Shown in pieces: positions 33,937-42,519 of a stretch of 64,000 bases of DNA; the first letter of the stretch is position 1; the number at the start of each line of letters is the position of its first letter. This DNA is from Pelatocladus maniniholoensis HA4357-MV3 (GTDB lineage: Bacteria > Cyanobacteriota > Cyanobacteriia > Cyanobacteriales > Nostocaceae), in contig JAHHHW010000044.1 of assembly GCA_019359115.1 (NCBI GenBank), forward strand, positions 1 through 64,000, written 5' to 3'. The translations under genes were made by a program, and so were the position numbers. The notes beneath the pieces are model-generated. The model did not search any database and was not told the DNA's origin. It was given only the letters and a program-made list of their open reading frames with translations.

Positions 33937-35442
33937 GTGAAAAAAATCATAGATATTCTTCCTGTGACATATTTAATATTTGTAAGTTTGTGGTTGAGGT
34001 TAATTAATATAGGTTACTCCAATTATCAAGGTGATGAAATAAAAGCACTATATAGACCTCAAGCAGATGAAACTATGATTGATTTTTTGCTCAATCAAAG
34101 AAAGGGACCAATTCAATTTTTGATTACATATTTGATGAGCTTTTTTAATCCTGAGTATGATAATGAGTTGCTACTCAGGCTTCCTTTTGCTATAGCGGGT
34201 ATATTGGCTATTTATTTTTTTTATAAATTCATAAAACTAGAATTTGGTTATAAAATAGCTATCTATTCATCTTTATTTATTGCAATTAATGGATTATTTG
34301 TTGCTTTGACAAGGATTGTTCAGTATCAATCATTTGTAATCTTGTTTTCTGTCTTGGCTTTATATTTATTCAGTTTATCTACAAAATTTGAAAAATGGAG
34401 AGTTTATGGTTTATATTTAGGCGTATTTTGCTGGTCAATTTCCATTCTTGCACATTACGATGGCATATTCATTACACCATTTGTAATTTACTTGGTTTAC
34501 AGATGGTATATTAATGGCGAGTCTTCCCATAAAAATAAGCAAGTCCAGCATTTATTTGTAGCAGGGACAATTTTATTAATATTAATATCTATCTTTTATT
34601 TACCCTTCTTTTTATCAGTATCAGAATCAACTAAGGCTTATTGGACAGAAAGAATAAGTAAGCAGTCGGTAAGTTCTGCAAGAACATTTATAACTTATAA
34701 TCCCTTATTTATTATATATTTATATGCTGCTTTGGGTTTACTAGGTCTATCGAGAATTAGAGAAAATTTTTCAGTTTTACTGTGGTTTTTATTTCCTCTC
34801 TTAGCTTTGGAAACTTTAGTTGGTAATCCCGGTACGCATATTTATACTTATATTTTACCTTTTTCTGTTTTAATGGCGTTTGGTCTAGAAGTTTTTCAAA
34901 AATTCATCTTTAAGAGATTTCCAGCAAAGTCCCAATATATTAATTATTTGTGCTTGAGTTTGATCTATATATCGTCGTTTTTATTGTCTCATTTATTATT
35001 TATCGATAATCAAAAAGAATATCCTTGGGAAAATAAAAGATTCTTGTCTTTGGAACTGAAAAGACAAAGTAGACAAAGTTTATTTGGGTTTCCCTATTAC
35101 AGACATTGGGAAAATGTGGGAGCATATTTGAAAAACACAGGTAGAAATGGTTACTTTCTTACTAATGAAAAGCAAAGTATTACAAGATTTTATATTCCAG
35201 CAAGCTATAAAAATTTAGAATTACATCCGTATGATGCTCAAGCCCCTGGTGACATCTATATAATATATATACAAAATCCGCAAAATGGAAACAAAAAAAT
35301 ATTAGATAAAGACCAAATTTTTTGGGAAAAACGACATAAACCTGTAAAAACTTTTGCTAATTATGGAAGAGTTGTCACGACAATTTATCGCTTATCATTT
35401 ACGGATTGGGAAAAAATAGTTAATAATGAAAATTCCCCCTGA
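33937..35442 (+). CDS. GT39-like membrane glycosyltransferase
   Basis: A roughly 501-residue protein starting at GTG 33937 (MKKIIDILPVTYLIFVSLWLRLINI), with AGGA 8 bases upstream; an in-frame TTG at 33889 is an alternative. The first loop, NIGYSNYQGDEIKALYRPQ, holds the acidic pair of GT-C enzymes, and KGPIQFLITYLMSFF follows. About ten to twelve hydrophobic segments. The sequence is more AT-rich than neighbouring genes. The last 17 bp overlap the DUF6883 gene, so the two are translationally linked. Confidence 0.85.
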   Translation: MKKIIDILPVTYLIFVSLWLRLINIGYSNYQGDEIKALYRPQADETMIDFLLNQRKGPIQFLITYLMSFFNPEYDNELLLRLPFAIAGILAIYFFYKFIKLEFGYKIAIYSSLFIAINGLFVALTRIVQYQSFVILFSVLALYLFSLSTKFEKWRVYGLYLGVFCWSISILAHYDGIFITPFVIYLVYRWYINGESSHKNKQVQHLFVAGTILLILISIFYLPFFLSVSESTKAYWTERISKQSVSSARTFITYNPLFIIYLYAALGLLGLSRIRENFSVLLWFLFPLLALETLVGNPGTHIYTYILPFSVLMAFGLEVFQKFIFKRFPAKSQYINYLCLSLIYISSFLLSHLLFIDNQKEYPWENKRFLSLELKRQSRQSLFGFPYYRHWENVGAYLKNTGRNGYFLTNEKQSITRFYIPASYKNLELHPYDAQAPGDIYIIYIQNPQNGNKKILDKDQIFWEKRHKPVKTFANYGRVVTTIYRLSFTDWEKIVNNENSP

Positions 35443-35767
35443 TGCGATTATTGCCGACGCAAAAATCACACGCTACTTGTTAGTACCAAGAGAACAAGAC
35501 GATAAATCCAAGTTTCTCGCCCAAGCTGGATTTACACAAGAAAACCCTGAACTCTTAGAAGCAGCAATTCGTCAACTTGCAGATTCAACACCAGCAATAC
35601 AAGATAGAGATAATGAATATGGGGTGTTCTATCGTGTCACTGGTGAATTAATCGGCTTAAATCAGCGCAACTTAGCAGTGATCACAGTTTGGTTGCAAAG
35701 GGCTGTTGACGGTGAATTTCAGTTTATCACCCTAATACCTAACAAGGAGTCTGCAAATGAAGTTTGA
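35426..35767 (+). CDS. DUF6883-like protein
   Basis: A 113-residue protein: MKIPPDAIIADAKITRYLLVPREQDDKSKFLAQAGFTQENPELLEAAIRQL, then RVTGELIGLNQRNLAVITVWLQRAV..FQFITLIPNK. The K..YLL..R..DDKS.FLA.AGF pattern is that of DUF6883, a small domain found alone or in polymorphic-toxin-like proteins; its activity is not established. It overlaps the glycosyltransferase by 17 bp and the next gene by 11 bp. The paired small genes suggest a toxin-antitoxin-like or immunity-like unit; this is inference. Confidence 0.75.
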   Translation: MKIPPDAIIADAKITRYLLVPREQDDKSKFLAQAGFTQENPELLEAAIRQLADSTPAIQDRDNEYGVFYRVTGELIGLNQRNLAVITVWLQRAVDGEFQFITLIPNKESANEV

Positions 35768-36005
35768 ACTATACCAGCGTGTCGCTTTAAATCGTGACTT
35801 AAACGAATATCAATTAAAAAAAGGTGATGTGGCAACTTTAATTGATTTTGTTCCTCATCCTAGCAATGGCGAACAAGGATGTGTTTTAGAAGTATTCAAT
35901 GCAACTGGTGAATCAATAGCTGTTGTCATCGTTCCCATATCTGATATTAAACCACTGAGAAATAATGAAATTTTAAACGTTCGCTCTTTGGTGGAAAATT
36001 ATTAA
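35757..36005 (+). CDS. DUF4926-like protein
   Basis: An 82-residue protein: MKFELYQRVALNRDLNEYQLKKGDVATLIDFVPHPSNGEQGCVLEVFNATGESIAVVIVPISDI. The L.D.....L..GDVATLIDF..HP....GC.LEVFNA.G....V..VP...I pattern is DUF4926, a small SH3-like barrel. These genes are often next to DUF6883 genes in cyanobacteria. It overlaps the preceding stop by 11 bp. Confidence 0.78.
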   Translation: MKFELYQRVALNRDLNEYQLKKGDVATLIDFVPHPSNGEQGCVLEVFNATGESIAVVIVPISDIKPLRNNEILNVRSLVENY

Positions 36006-36024
36006 CAGTGTTAATAGTCAATAG

Positions 36025-38097
36025 TTATTCCCCCCATATCTTTTGTCCCCGATCCCCAATCTTTACCACTTCCACTTCGCCAATAACTTGTCCTTGATTT
36101 GAGAATCCCTCTACCTCTAGCTGATAACGCTGCGGTGGTGTAGTTGGGGAAATTTTTAGCTTGTGGACATCTCGTATTACTGTACCTGCGGTGATCTGTT
36201 CTGGAAATATGTAGCCATCTACTAAGGGTGTAATAGAAAAACTGGCGATCTTATTTTGATTATTTTGGAAATTATTTTGGCGATCGCGCAAATTTATTTG
36301 AATTGAAACATCTGCTGGCAGTGGTGCAAGAACTTCCCAGTATAATGTGATTATCAAATCTTCGTTGCTAGATATCTTAGTTTTATTTAAGTCGTAACCT
36401 AGTAGGCGGACTTTTTCGCCAAAAGCTAAAGACAAGGGAAACTGGATACGCTTTAAATCTTCAGGTAAAGCTAATGGTCCAGGATAAACCCACGCGTAGT
36501 CAATATTTTGTAGCTGTACTGTGTACAAAGGTTGCTGGTTGTTAAAGTAAGCTAACATCTTGGGTTCTGGCAATTGACGCTGCAATTGATTCTTGTAGAA
36601 TACTAAGCGATGAGCCTGTGTCCAAGGTTGAATACCAGATGGAATACGCTTGTCTATTGGTAAAACTTGACCGTGAAAGTAACTAGAAAAATAGCGACTA
36701 TACCAACTTGCTACTTTAGTTTCCTTTGCATTGGGCGACTGGTTCAACCATTGAGCAACTTTTTCCAAACCTTCCCCTTGACCAATCATAAATATATTTT
36801 GAGCTGCCACAGCACCACCAAATACAGGGTTATAGTAAGTCAGGTAGTAGGGATGGTAGGGGAGAAGGAAAACTAGTTGTAATGCAAAGATAATTAGACA
36901 ACCCCACTCGTTACTAATTTTCAGTTGCACAGAAAGTTTGTTAATCCAAAGTCTCACCCCAGCAATAATTTCCAACCAACCAATCGCCGCAAGTATTGCT
37001 AACATTGGCAAACACAGATTAATATAACGGTCGATTTTGTTATCACTTGCTGATAAGATCAGGATCACGCAGACAGCAATTAAAGCGATCGCTGCGATCG
37101 CATTCATATTTTTTAGCCGATGTCGTAGCTTAGGTATCAACAACACTATAGTTATAGCCACCAAACCGACTTGCAATATTGGTGAGAGACGATATATCAG
37201 TACTAAAGGATAAAATAAAATTCTTGGGGAATGGGTCAGTTGTCCTAAGAAAAACAAAAATCCCCGATCTGACTCTTGCAAAACACCATTACGTATTCTG
37301 TTCAGAACATATCCCGGTGAAACCCAAGTTGCTGGAAAAATCACAATAAATGTAACTAGAATTGTCCCGACCCAAAGTCGAAAACTTCGCAACTGCTGCT
37401 TCCAACCTCTTTGAGGAAAAGTTTCTTGCCAAACTCCTAACTCAATCAATCCGATAATAATTACAATCGCAGGTAATAAAAACAAAGCTGTAATTTTCGC
37501 CGCCGTTGCTAATCCCAGAAATATTCCTGAAGCTAAAATAAACTTACGTTCCCCATCTTTTCGCAAATAAATTAAAAATGACAGCACAGCCAAAATAGCA
37601 AAATCAGCTTGTAGCGCATCAGTAGTGATAAAACGCTGATATGCCAAAAAAAATGGTTCTAATAATAAAAGAATAATTGTACACAGAGCGATCGCGTGTC
37701 CTAATAACCTCTTTGTGAGTAAAAATATACACACCATACAAGCAGAAGTCACCACAGCTTGCACTAAACGGGGAAGAATATACAAATTAATCGCAAATCC
37801 TTCTAGATTCAGACAAGCAGTAATCTCTGGAGGTAAATCTACACCCAAAAAACCACCGAAAAACTTGTTTAGCCAACAATTCACCAGCATCCCACTACCA
37901 CTTAGCCACATATTGGGAACCCCTGGATGATGTTTGAGAATTGTATGAGTTAAATCTCCTTCAAACAAACGTTTGATAAACTGGCTACCACGATAGATCC
38001 ACAACCCCTCATCAGTATTGAGAGAAGCGGTAATTGCTAAAGTACGTGACACCAGAGAGATTAGGAAGATCGCAAACAACAACAGGGAAGATTTCAT
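36025..38097 (-). CDS. GT39-family membrane glycosyltransferase
   Basis: A 690-residue protein with about eleven hydrophobic segments. The first loop ASLNTDEGLWIYRGSQFIKRLFEGDLTHTILKHHPGVPNMWLSGSG includes the acidic residues (TDEG) and the HHPG motif of GT39/PMT-like enzymes. The C-terminal 200 residues (from about FFHGQVLPIDKRIP) are a soluble, beta-rich extracytoplasmic domain, ending VEGFSNQGQVIGEVEVVKIGD. Convergent with DUF4926 gene (19 bp apart). Donor probably a polyprenyl-phosphate sugar; acceptor unknown. Confidence 0.88.
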   Translation of the reverse strand: MKSSLLLFAIFLISLVSRTLAITASLNTDEGLWIYRGSQFIKRLFEGDLTHTILKHHPGVPNMWLSGSGMLVNCWLNKFFGGFLGVDLPPEITACLNLEGFAINLYILPRLVQAVVTSACMVCIFLLTKRLLGHAIALCTIILLLLEPFFLAYQRFITTDALQADFAILAVLSFLIYLRKDGERKFILASGIFLGLATAAKITALFLLPAIVIIIGLIELGVWQETFPQRGWKQQLRSFRLWVGTILVTFIVIFPATWVSPGYVLNRIRNGVLQESDRGFLFFLGQLTHSPRILFYPLVLIYRLSPILQVGLVAITIVLLIPKLRHRLKNMNAIAAIALIAVCVILILSASDNKIDRYINLCLPMLAILAAIGWLEIIAGVRLWINKLSVQLKISNEWGCLIIFALQLVFLLPYHPYYLTYYNPVFGGAVAAQNIFMIGQGEGLEKVAQWLNQSPNAKETKVASWYSRYFSSYFHGQVLPIDKRIPSGIQPWTQAHRLVFYKNQLQRQLPEPKMLAYFNNQQPLYTVQLQNIDYAWVYPGPLALPEDLKRIQFPLSLAFGEKVRLLGYDLNKTKISSNEDLIITLYWEVLAPLPADVSIQINLRDRQNNFQNNQNKIASFSITPLVDGYIFPEQITAGTVIRDVHKLKISPTTPPQRYQLEVEGFSNQGQVIGEVEVVKIGDRGQKIWGE

Positions 38098-38131
38098 TCT
38101 TGTTGATTAGTGACTGTTGGTAATCAATCTG

Positions 38132-38157
38132 TAGGGGCGCAAAACCTTGCACCCCTA
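38132..38157. repeat. Small GC hairpin AGGGGCGCAA...TTGCACCCCT
   Basis: AGGGGCGCAA and TTGCACCCCT pair with one mismatch around a few bases, in the divergent gap between the GT39 and zinc-ribbon genes. It is of a type common in cyanobacterial spacers. Confidence 0.6.
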
Positions 38158-38209
38158 AAAACCGTTATCATGAGTTTAGACCTAATCTCTAATTTTTAGT
38201 TGCTAAAAA

Positions 38210-38395
38210 ATGGTGCGATCGCATCGAGTCAAATTATGTTCCCAATGCAATCAACTCGCATCAGTTCTTTATCGCATCAAACACGAAGAAGATGGGGAAT
38301 GGATTTTTGTTTGTCCTCAATGTTGGTCTTCAGTGAGTAAAAATAACCCGTTTTATGTTTATGGTGGAACGTGGAAGGCTGATAAAAAGCGGTAG
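38210..38395 (+). CDS. Small zinc-ribbon protein
   Basis: A 61-residue protein with two CxxC knuckles: VKLCSQCNQLASVLYRI and WIFVCPQCWSSVSKNNP. The tail reads FYVYGGTWKADKKR. It looks like a conserved cyanobacterial small protein of unknown function; a nucleic-acid or protein-binding role is possible. A HIP1 octamer overlaps codons 3-5. It ends 7 bp from the convergent VOC gene. Confidence 0.78.
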   Translation: MVRSHRVKLCSQCNQLASVLYRIKHEEDGEWIFVCPQCWSSVSKNNPFYVYGGTWKADKKR

Positions 38396-38402
38396 TAATT
38401 AC

Positions 38403-38789
38403 CTACAGTTCATATATCTCTAACGGTAAAGCATCTGGGTCTTTGAAAAACGTAAATTTATTTCCTGTAATTTCATCAATTCTAATATCCTCAACCTCAA
38501 CACCCTTAGCTTTTAACTCACTCACAACTTCCTCAACATTCTCCACCTGAAAAGCTAAATGTCTTAAGCCACAAGCTTCAGGACTACTAACTCTTTGTGG
38601 AGGATTTGGAAAAGAAAATAACTCAATTTGGTGATTTTCTGCTACTCGTAAATCTAACTTATAAGAATTTCTCTCTTTTCTAAAAGTCTCATTAATAATC
38701 GAAAAACCTAAAACTTCCGTATAAAACTTCTTAGAATATTCATAATCAGAACAAATAATCGCTGCATGATGAAACCCCGTAGTTTTCAT
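38403..38789 (-). CDS. VOC-family (glyoxalase-like) protein
   Basis: A 128-residue single-chain VOC protein. FHHAAIICSDYEYSKKFYTEVLGFSIINE is the first beta-alpha-beta unit and GLRHLAFQVENVEEVVSELKAKGVEV the second. The metal-ligand candidates His7/His8, Glu55, His76 and Glu125 (LEIYEL) are kept, as in the YaeR-like group. It probably binds a divalent metal; the substrate is unknown and classical glyoxalase I activity should not be assumed. Confidence 0.9.
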   Translation of the reverse strand: MKTTGFHHAAIICSDYEYSKKFYTEVLGFSIINETFRKERNSYKLDLRVAENHQIELFSFPNPPQRVSSPEACGLRHLAFQVENVEEVVSELKAKGVEVEDIRIDEITGNKFTFFKDPDALPLEIYEL

Positions 38790-38870
38790 GATCTTCTCTT
38801 GTCGTCCTCTGCGGTTAAATACTCTTTAAAAAATTGGGTAGGCAAAAAGCCCACCCCAAATAATAAATAA

Positions 38871-40208
38871 TTAATCTTGCAAAACTGTCTTTGAGACAAT
38901 TCTGGTTTTTTTGCGATCGCTTTGGGATAACTCTTCCCCAGATTGCAATCTTGTAGCAGAAGTTTGTAACACCGTTGCTGCACCCACATCTCCCATTTGC
39001 AAAGCAGTTTTGGCAGCAGTTTGCAACATCGTTGCTGCACCAGCGCGATCGCCTTGTTGTAATTTTGCCTCAGCCAGTTGGGTTTGCCGATACTTCGCTA
39101 ATGCCAGAATATGTTGTTGTACCTCTGGATTAGCCTCACCTTGGTAAGCAGGAAGCACATTCACCTCCACAGATATATTTTCTGAAAGTAACCCAATTTG
39201 GTTTTGTGCGGGATCATCATAGCGCACTTGTACATTAGCAATCACATGTTTACCAGCAGCAAATTGTCCCAAATAAATGTTTGCTAAAACTACTCTTTCT
39301 GTATCCTTCATCAAGTCTCCCAGACGCACAGCAAAACGTCCATCAGCTTCTTGCTGTACTGGTAATTCAATCGTATCTGGAGAAACTTGGGCTACAGGTT
39401 TGAGTTCTGCCAACCGTACTTTTGGCATGAAATAAAATAGCAAATAAGCATTAGTTAATGCTACAGCTTGTACCCGACTAAAAAGACGGGCAAACTCATC
39501 TACAGCCTGTTCTGGTTGTTGAATATAAGATAAAGTTCCACCACCATCATCAGCAATTTTTTCCAGAATATCTTGGTTCCAATTATCACCAAATCCCAAA
39601 GTATTCAAAGTTAAATTGTAACCAGCAGCTAACTGGGCAAATTTCAAACAACGTTTGTTGTCGCCATGTTCATTTTCACCATCAGTTAATAAAAAGGCTT
39701 GAGAAACAGTTTCTTTCTTACCCTTTGCTAGTTCCTCAATACCCAAACGTAATCCTTCATCAATCGCAGTTCCACCATCAGCAGCCAAGCGATTTATTTT
39801 CTGTTTAATAGCCTCTTTATCGTTAACGATTTGATTAGGTACTAATACTTTAGCGCGGTGATCAAAAACAACTACACTCAGGCGATCGCCTTCCTTGAGT
39901 CTATCAACAATTTGGTTAGCCGCTTTCTTGACAGTTTCAAGTGGTCGCCCACTCATCGAACCACTATGATCAAGAATTAAGCATAAATTTAGTGGTACAT
40001 TACGATCACTCACTTGTGCGATCGCAGACAAAGAAATTGCCAACTGACGTTGACTGTTCATTTGATTGGCATCCAAATTGCCATCATTTAGCGTAGGCAG
40101 CAAACTAACCTTCATAATCTCAGGTTTCCATGCAGGATATACATATTTATAAATAACTTCAGGCGCTAAGATCTCCTCTACGGAAAAGATATTTAGCAAA
40201 TTGGTCAT
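38871..40208 (-). CDS. VWA-domain protein
   Basis: A 445-residue protein. The von Willebrand A domain holds a perfect MIDAS: LCLILDHSGSMSG (DxSxS), then the Thr in DGGTAIDEG and the Asp in AFLLTDGENEHGD. A beta-rich region (ALTNAYLLFYFMP...VLANIYLGQF) and a helical C-terminus follow. The first 31 residues precede a second good start at ATG 40115 (MKVSLLPTLNDGNLDANQ), which is where related proteins begin as I recall them. No signal peptide; probably cytosolic, mediating metal-dependent protein contacts. Confidence 0.88.
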   Translation of the reverse strand: MTNLLNIFSVEEILAPEVIYKYVYPAWKPEIMKVSLLPTLNDGNLDANQMNSQRQLAISLSAIAQVSDRNVPLNLCLILDHSGSMSGRPLETVKKAANQIVDRLKEGDRLSVVVFDHRAKVLVPNQIVNDKEAIKQKINRLAADGGTAIDEGLRLGIEELAKGKKETVSQAFLLTDGENEHGDNKRCLKFAQLAAGYNLTLNTLGFGDNWNQDILEKIADDGGGTLSYIQQPEQAVDEFARLFSRVQAVALTNAYLLFYFMPKVRLAELKPVAQVSPDTIELPVQQEADGRFAVRLGDLMKDTERVVLANIYLGQFAAGKHVIANVQVRYDDPAQNQIGLLSENISVEVNVLPAYQGEANPEVQQHILALAKYRQTQLAEAKLQQGDRAGAATMLQTAAKTALQMGDVGAATVLQTSATRLQSGEELSQSDRKKTRIVSKTVLQD

Positions 40209-40263
40209 TGGTCATTGGTTTTGCATGAAAGACAAATGACGAAGCACAAATGACAAATGACAA
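40203..40263. repeat. STRR, TTGGTCA and AAATGAC heptamers
   Basis: CATTGGTCATTGGT then ACAAATGACGAAGCACAAATGACAAATGACAAAC, straddling the VWA start codon. Confidence 0.8.
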
Positions 40264-40351
40264 ACTTAGCGAGTAATCCACACCTCTAACAACGCTAGCA
40301 TCGCGTTAGGATGTATTACAGTTAACGGCATTATTTCAAGCAACAGTTCCT

Positions 40352-41026
40352 ATGGACGTTTCTCCCATCAAGGCTGTGCAAGCCCCCTACTACGGCGATA
40401 ACTTCTACCGTACACCACCACCAGATTTGCCTTCTTTACTATTAAAAGAGCGAATTGTCTATCTGGGAACTCCCCTATTTGCAGAGGTGACAAAACTCAT
40501 CATTGCTGAACTGCTGTATTTACAGTCTGATGATCCAGATAAACCAATCAAAATTTACATTAACTCTACAGGTACTTCCGACGGTAGTTCTGGTCAGATG
40601 GGACGGCTGTTTGGTTTTGAAACCGAAGCTTTCGCCATTTATGACACAATGAGGTATATTAAACCTCCTATCCACACCATCTGTATCGGTAAAGCGGTAG
40701 GTATGGCTGCAATACTTCTAAGTGCTGGGAGTGAGGGTTGTCGTGCTAGTTTGTCTCATTCCAGCATTGTCTTACACCAACCCAGAAGTTTTGCCCAAGG
40801 ACAAGCAACGGATATTCAGATCCAAGCCAAAGAGGTACTCAACAATAAAACGGCGATGGTAGATATCCTCTCACATACCACAGGACAATCCAAAGAAAAA
40901 ATCGTGAAGGATATGGATCGTCACTTCTACATGACTCCCCAGCAAGCTGTGGAATACGGTTTGATAGACCGAGTTTTTGAAAAAACCGAAGTCGCTACCA
41001 CCCCAGCAGCAGCAGGAATTCTCTAG
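40352..41026 (+). CDS. clpR: ClpR, inactive ClpP-like subunit
   Basis: A 224-residue ClpP homologue. At the catalytic serine position the sequence is GKAVGMAAILL, with Gly117 in place of Ser; the His is kept in SIVLHQPRS (His142). An insertion after YINSTG (SDGSSGQMGRLFGFET) is the hallmark of cyanobacterial ClpR. ClpR forms a mixed heptameric ring with the active ClpP encoded by the next gene and works with the chaperone ClpC; this complex is essential in Synechococcus. The active clpP lies 137 bp downstream, separated by STRR sequence. Confidence 0.95.
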   Translation: MDVSPIKAVQAPYYGDNFYRTPPPDLPSLLLKERIVYLGTPLFAEVTKLIIAELLYLQSDDPDKPIKIYINSTGTSDGSSGQMGRLFGFETEAFAIYDTMRYIKPPIHTICIGKAVGMAAILLSAGSEGCRASLSHSSIVLHQPRSFAQGQATDIQIQAKEVLNNKTAMVDILSHTTGQSKEKIVKDMDRHFYMTPQQAVEYGLIDRVFEKTEVATTPAAAGIL

Positions 41027-41034
41027 ATAGTTGT

Positions 41035-41145
41035 TTGTCATTTGTCATTTGTTATTTATTTGTCCTTCGTGCAAAGCTAATAAATCATCACCAGTGATCA
41101 AATAACCAAATGACCAATGACTAATGACCAATGACCAATTATTCT
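41035..41145. repeat. STRR block between clpR and clpP
   Basis: TCATTTGTCATTTG, TTTGTCCTTCGTGC, then AATGACCAATGACTAATGACC heptamer runs fill most of the 137-bp gap within the operon. Confidence 0.85.
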
Positions 41146-41163
41146 TGACAAACGGAGTAAAGT

Positions 41164-41766
41164 ATGCCTATTGGCTATCCAAGCGTCCCCTACAGATTAC
41201 CGGGGGAACAATTCACCCAGTGGATTCACATTTACAGTCGTCTTGCGCGCGATCGCATCATCTTTTTAGGGGAAGAAATTGATGATAAACTCGCCAACGA
41301 GATTATCGCCATCATGTTATATCTGGATTCTGAAGATCCAGGCAAAGATATTTATTTGTATATAAATTCTCCTGGTGGTGCGATCGACTCTGGTTTGGCA
41401 GTTTATGACACCATGCAACACATCAAATCTGATGTAGTGACAATTTGCGTGGGTTTAGCCGCTTCTATGGGTTCTTTTCTCCTGGCGGGTGGTACAAAAG
41501 GCAAACGCCTAGCTTTACCCCACTCCCGGATTATGATTCACCAACCCCTACTTCCTGGTGGTATGCGCGGACAAGCTAGCGACATTGAAATTGAAGCTAG
41601 AGAAATTCTGCGTATCCGCCGCCAGATGAACGAAATCTACGCTCAAAATACTAATCAATCGCTAGAGAGAATTGAAAAAGACTCCGAAAGAGACTTTTTC
41701 ATGTCTGCTGCGGAAGCAAAAGAATATGGCTTGATTGACAAAGTAATTGAGGAACGGCCGAATTAG
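41164..41766 (+). CDS. clpP: ATP-dependent Clp protease proteolytic subunit (partner of ClpR)
   Basis: A 200-residue serine protease subunit with the full triad region: Ser101 in [11 protein letters not shown], His126 in [12 protein letters not shown] and an Asp in the [25 protein letters not shown] segment. Its position after clpR identifies it as the ClpP3-type subunit. ACGGAGTAAAGT precedes the ATG. Length and sequence are normal. Confidence 0.97.
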   Translation: MPIGYPSVPYRLPGEQFTQWIHIYSRLARDRIIFLGEEIDDKLANEIIAIMLYLDSEDPGKDIYLYINSPGGAIDSGLAVYDTMQHIKSDVVTICVGLAASMGSFLLAGGTKGKRLALPHSRIMIHQPLLPGGMRGQASDIEIEAREILRIRRQMNEIYAQNTNQSLERIEKDSERDFFMSAAEAKEYGLIDKVIEERPN

Positions 41767-41782
41767 GGATAGGGGGACAACT

Positions 41783-41812
41783 AATCAGTTAACAGTTAAC
41801 TGTTAACTGATT
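41783..41812. terminator. 30-bp palindrome after clpP
   Basis: The arm AATCAGTTAACAGTT with its reverse complement forms a perfect 30-bp palindrome 17 bp after the clpP stop. It may end the clpR-clpP transcript, but it is also built of AACAGTT-type STRR heptamers and lacks a T-run. Confidence 0.5.
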
Positions 41813-41914
41813 CATGCCCTTTCCCCAAAAATGGCAATTTGGTCTTTATGATTGGGTACTTCAAGCATTAAGCTATATGCTGATAGCTGATATTAATGCT
41901 TCTTGTTGATCACG

Positions 41915-42517
41915 ATGGATCTTGGAGATTGCTACCGTTTATTGGGTTTAAGGTCGGGTGCTTCCTTTGCTGACGTTAAAGCGTCTTATCGACGCCTAGC
42001 ACAGCAATATCATCCCGATATCAATCCAGATGACAACAAAGCCAAAGATAAGTTTATTGCCTTAACTGAGGCATACAGGTTGCTATTACAGGTGGTAGCC
42101 CCACAAGAAATAGCCCCACAAACTCAGACAGTAACTGTAACTCATCCAGAACCTACTGTTACACAAACGCCAACAACACTCAAAACTAAACCGACGCCAC
42201 AACCGCCTCAAATGTCGGAAGTAGAACAGCAATTGAAGTGGCAGACTTATGAACAATTGCAAATATTTTTGAAACAAAGAAGGTTTCCCCAGGCGATCGC
42301 ACTAGCGGAAGCTTTAGCAGCACGCTTACCACAAGACGCAGAAGTACGTCAATGGCAAGCGATCGCCTATCAAATTTGGGGACGGGTACTGATTAAACAA
42401 AACCAGTTACCCAAAGCCAAAATATATCTGAAAAAAGCCTTAAAAACAGATCCCCACAATAAGGCTTTGTGGGATGAGGTGCAGCGTGACTTTCAAAAAT
42501 TAGAACAGATTTTTTGA
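41915..42517 (+). CDS. J-domain protein with C-terminal TPR-like helices
   Basis: A 200-residue protein starting at ATG 41915 (MDLGDCYRLLGLRSGASFADVKASYRRLAQQYHPDINPDD). The J-domain with the HPD motif takes up residues 1-65 and stimulates Hsp70 ATPase activity. A Pro/Thr/Gln-rich linker (about 70-105) and a helical region with a TPR-like unit (QIWGRVLIKQNQLPKAKIYLKKALKTDPHNKALWDEV) follow. There is no Gly/Phe or zinc region, so it is a type III (class C) J-protein. Only 2 bp separate its stop from that of the convergent Hsp70-like giant. Confidence 0.93.
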   Translation: MDLGDCYRLLGLRSGASFADVKASYRRLAQQYHPDINPDDNKAKDKFIALTEAYRLLLQVVAPQEIAPQTQTVTVTHPEPTVTQTPTTLKTKPTPQPPQMSEVEQQLKWQTYEQLQIFLKQRRFPQAIALAEALAARLPQDAEVRQWQAIAYQIWGRVLIKQNQLPKAKIYLKKALKTDPHNKALWDEVQRDFQKLEQIF

Positions 42518-42519
42518 AA

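Noticed and set aside
38786-39040. Minus-strand 84-codon frame with repeated LLQ and CCKLL strings
   Set aside because: It is an alternative frame of the C-terminus of the VWA gene, without family-like sequence.
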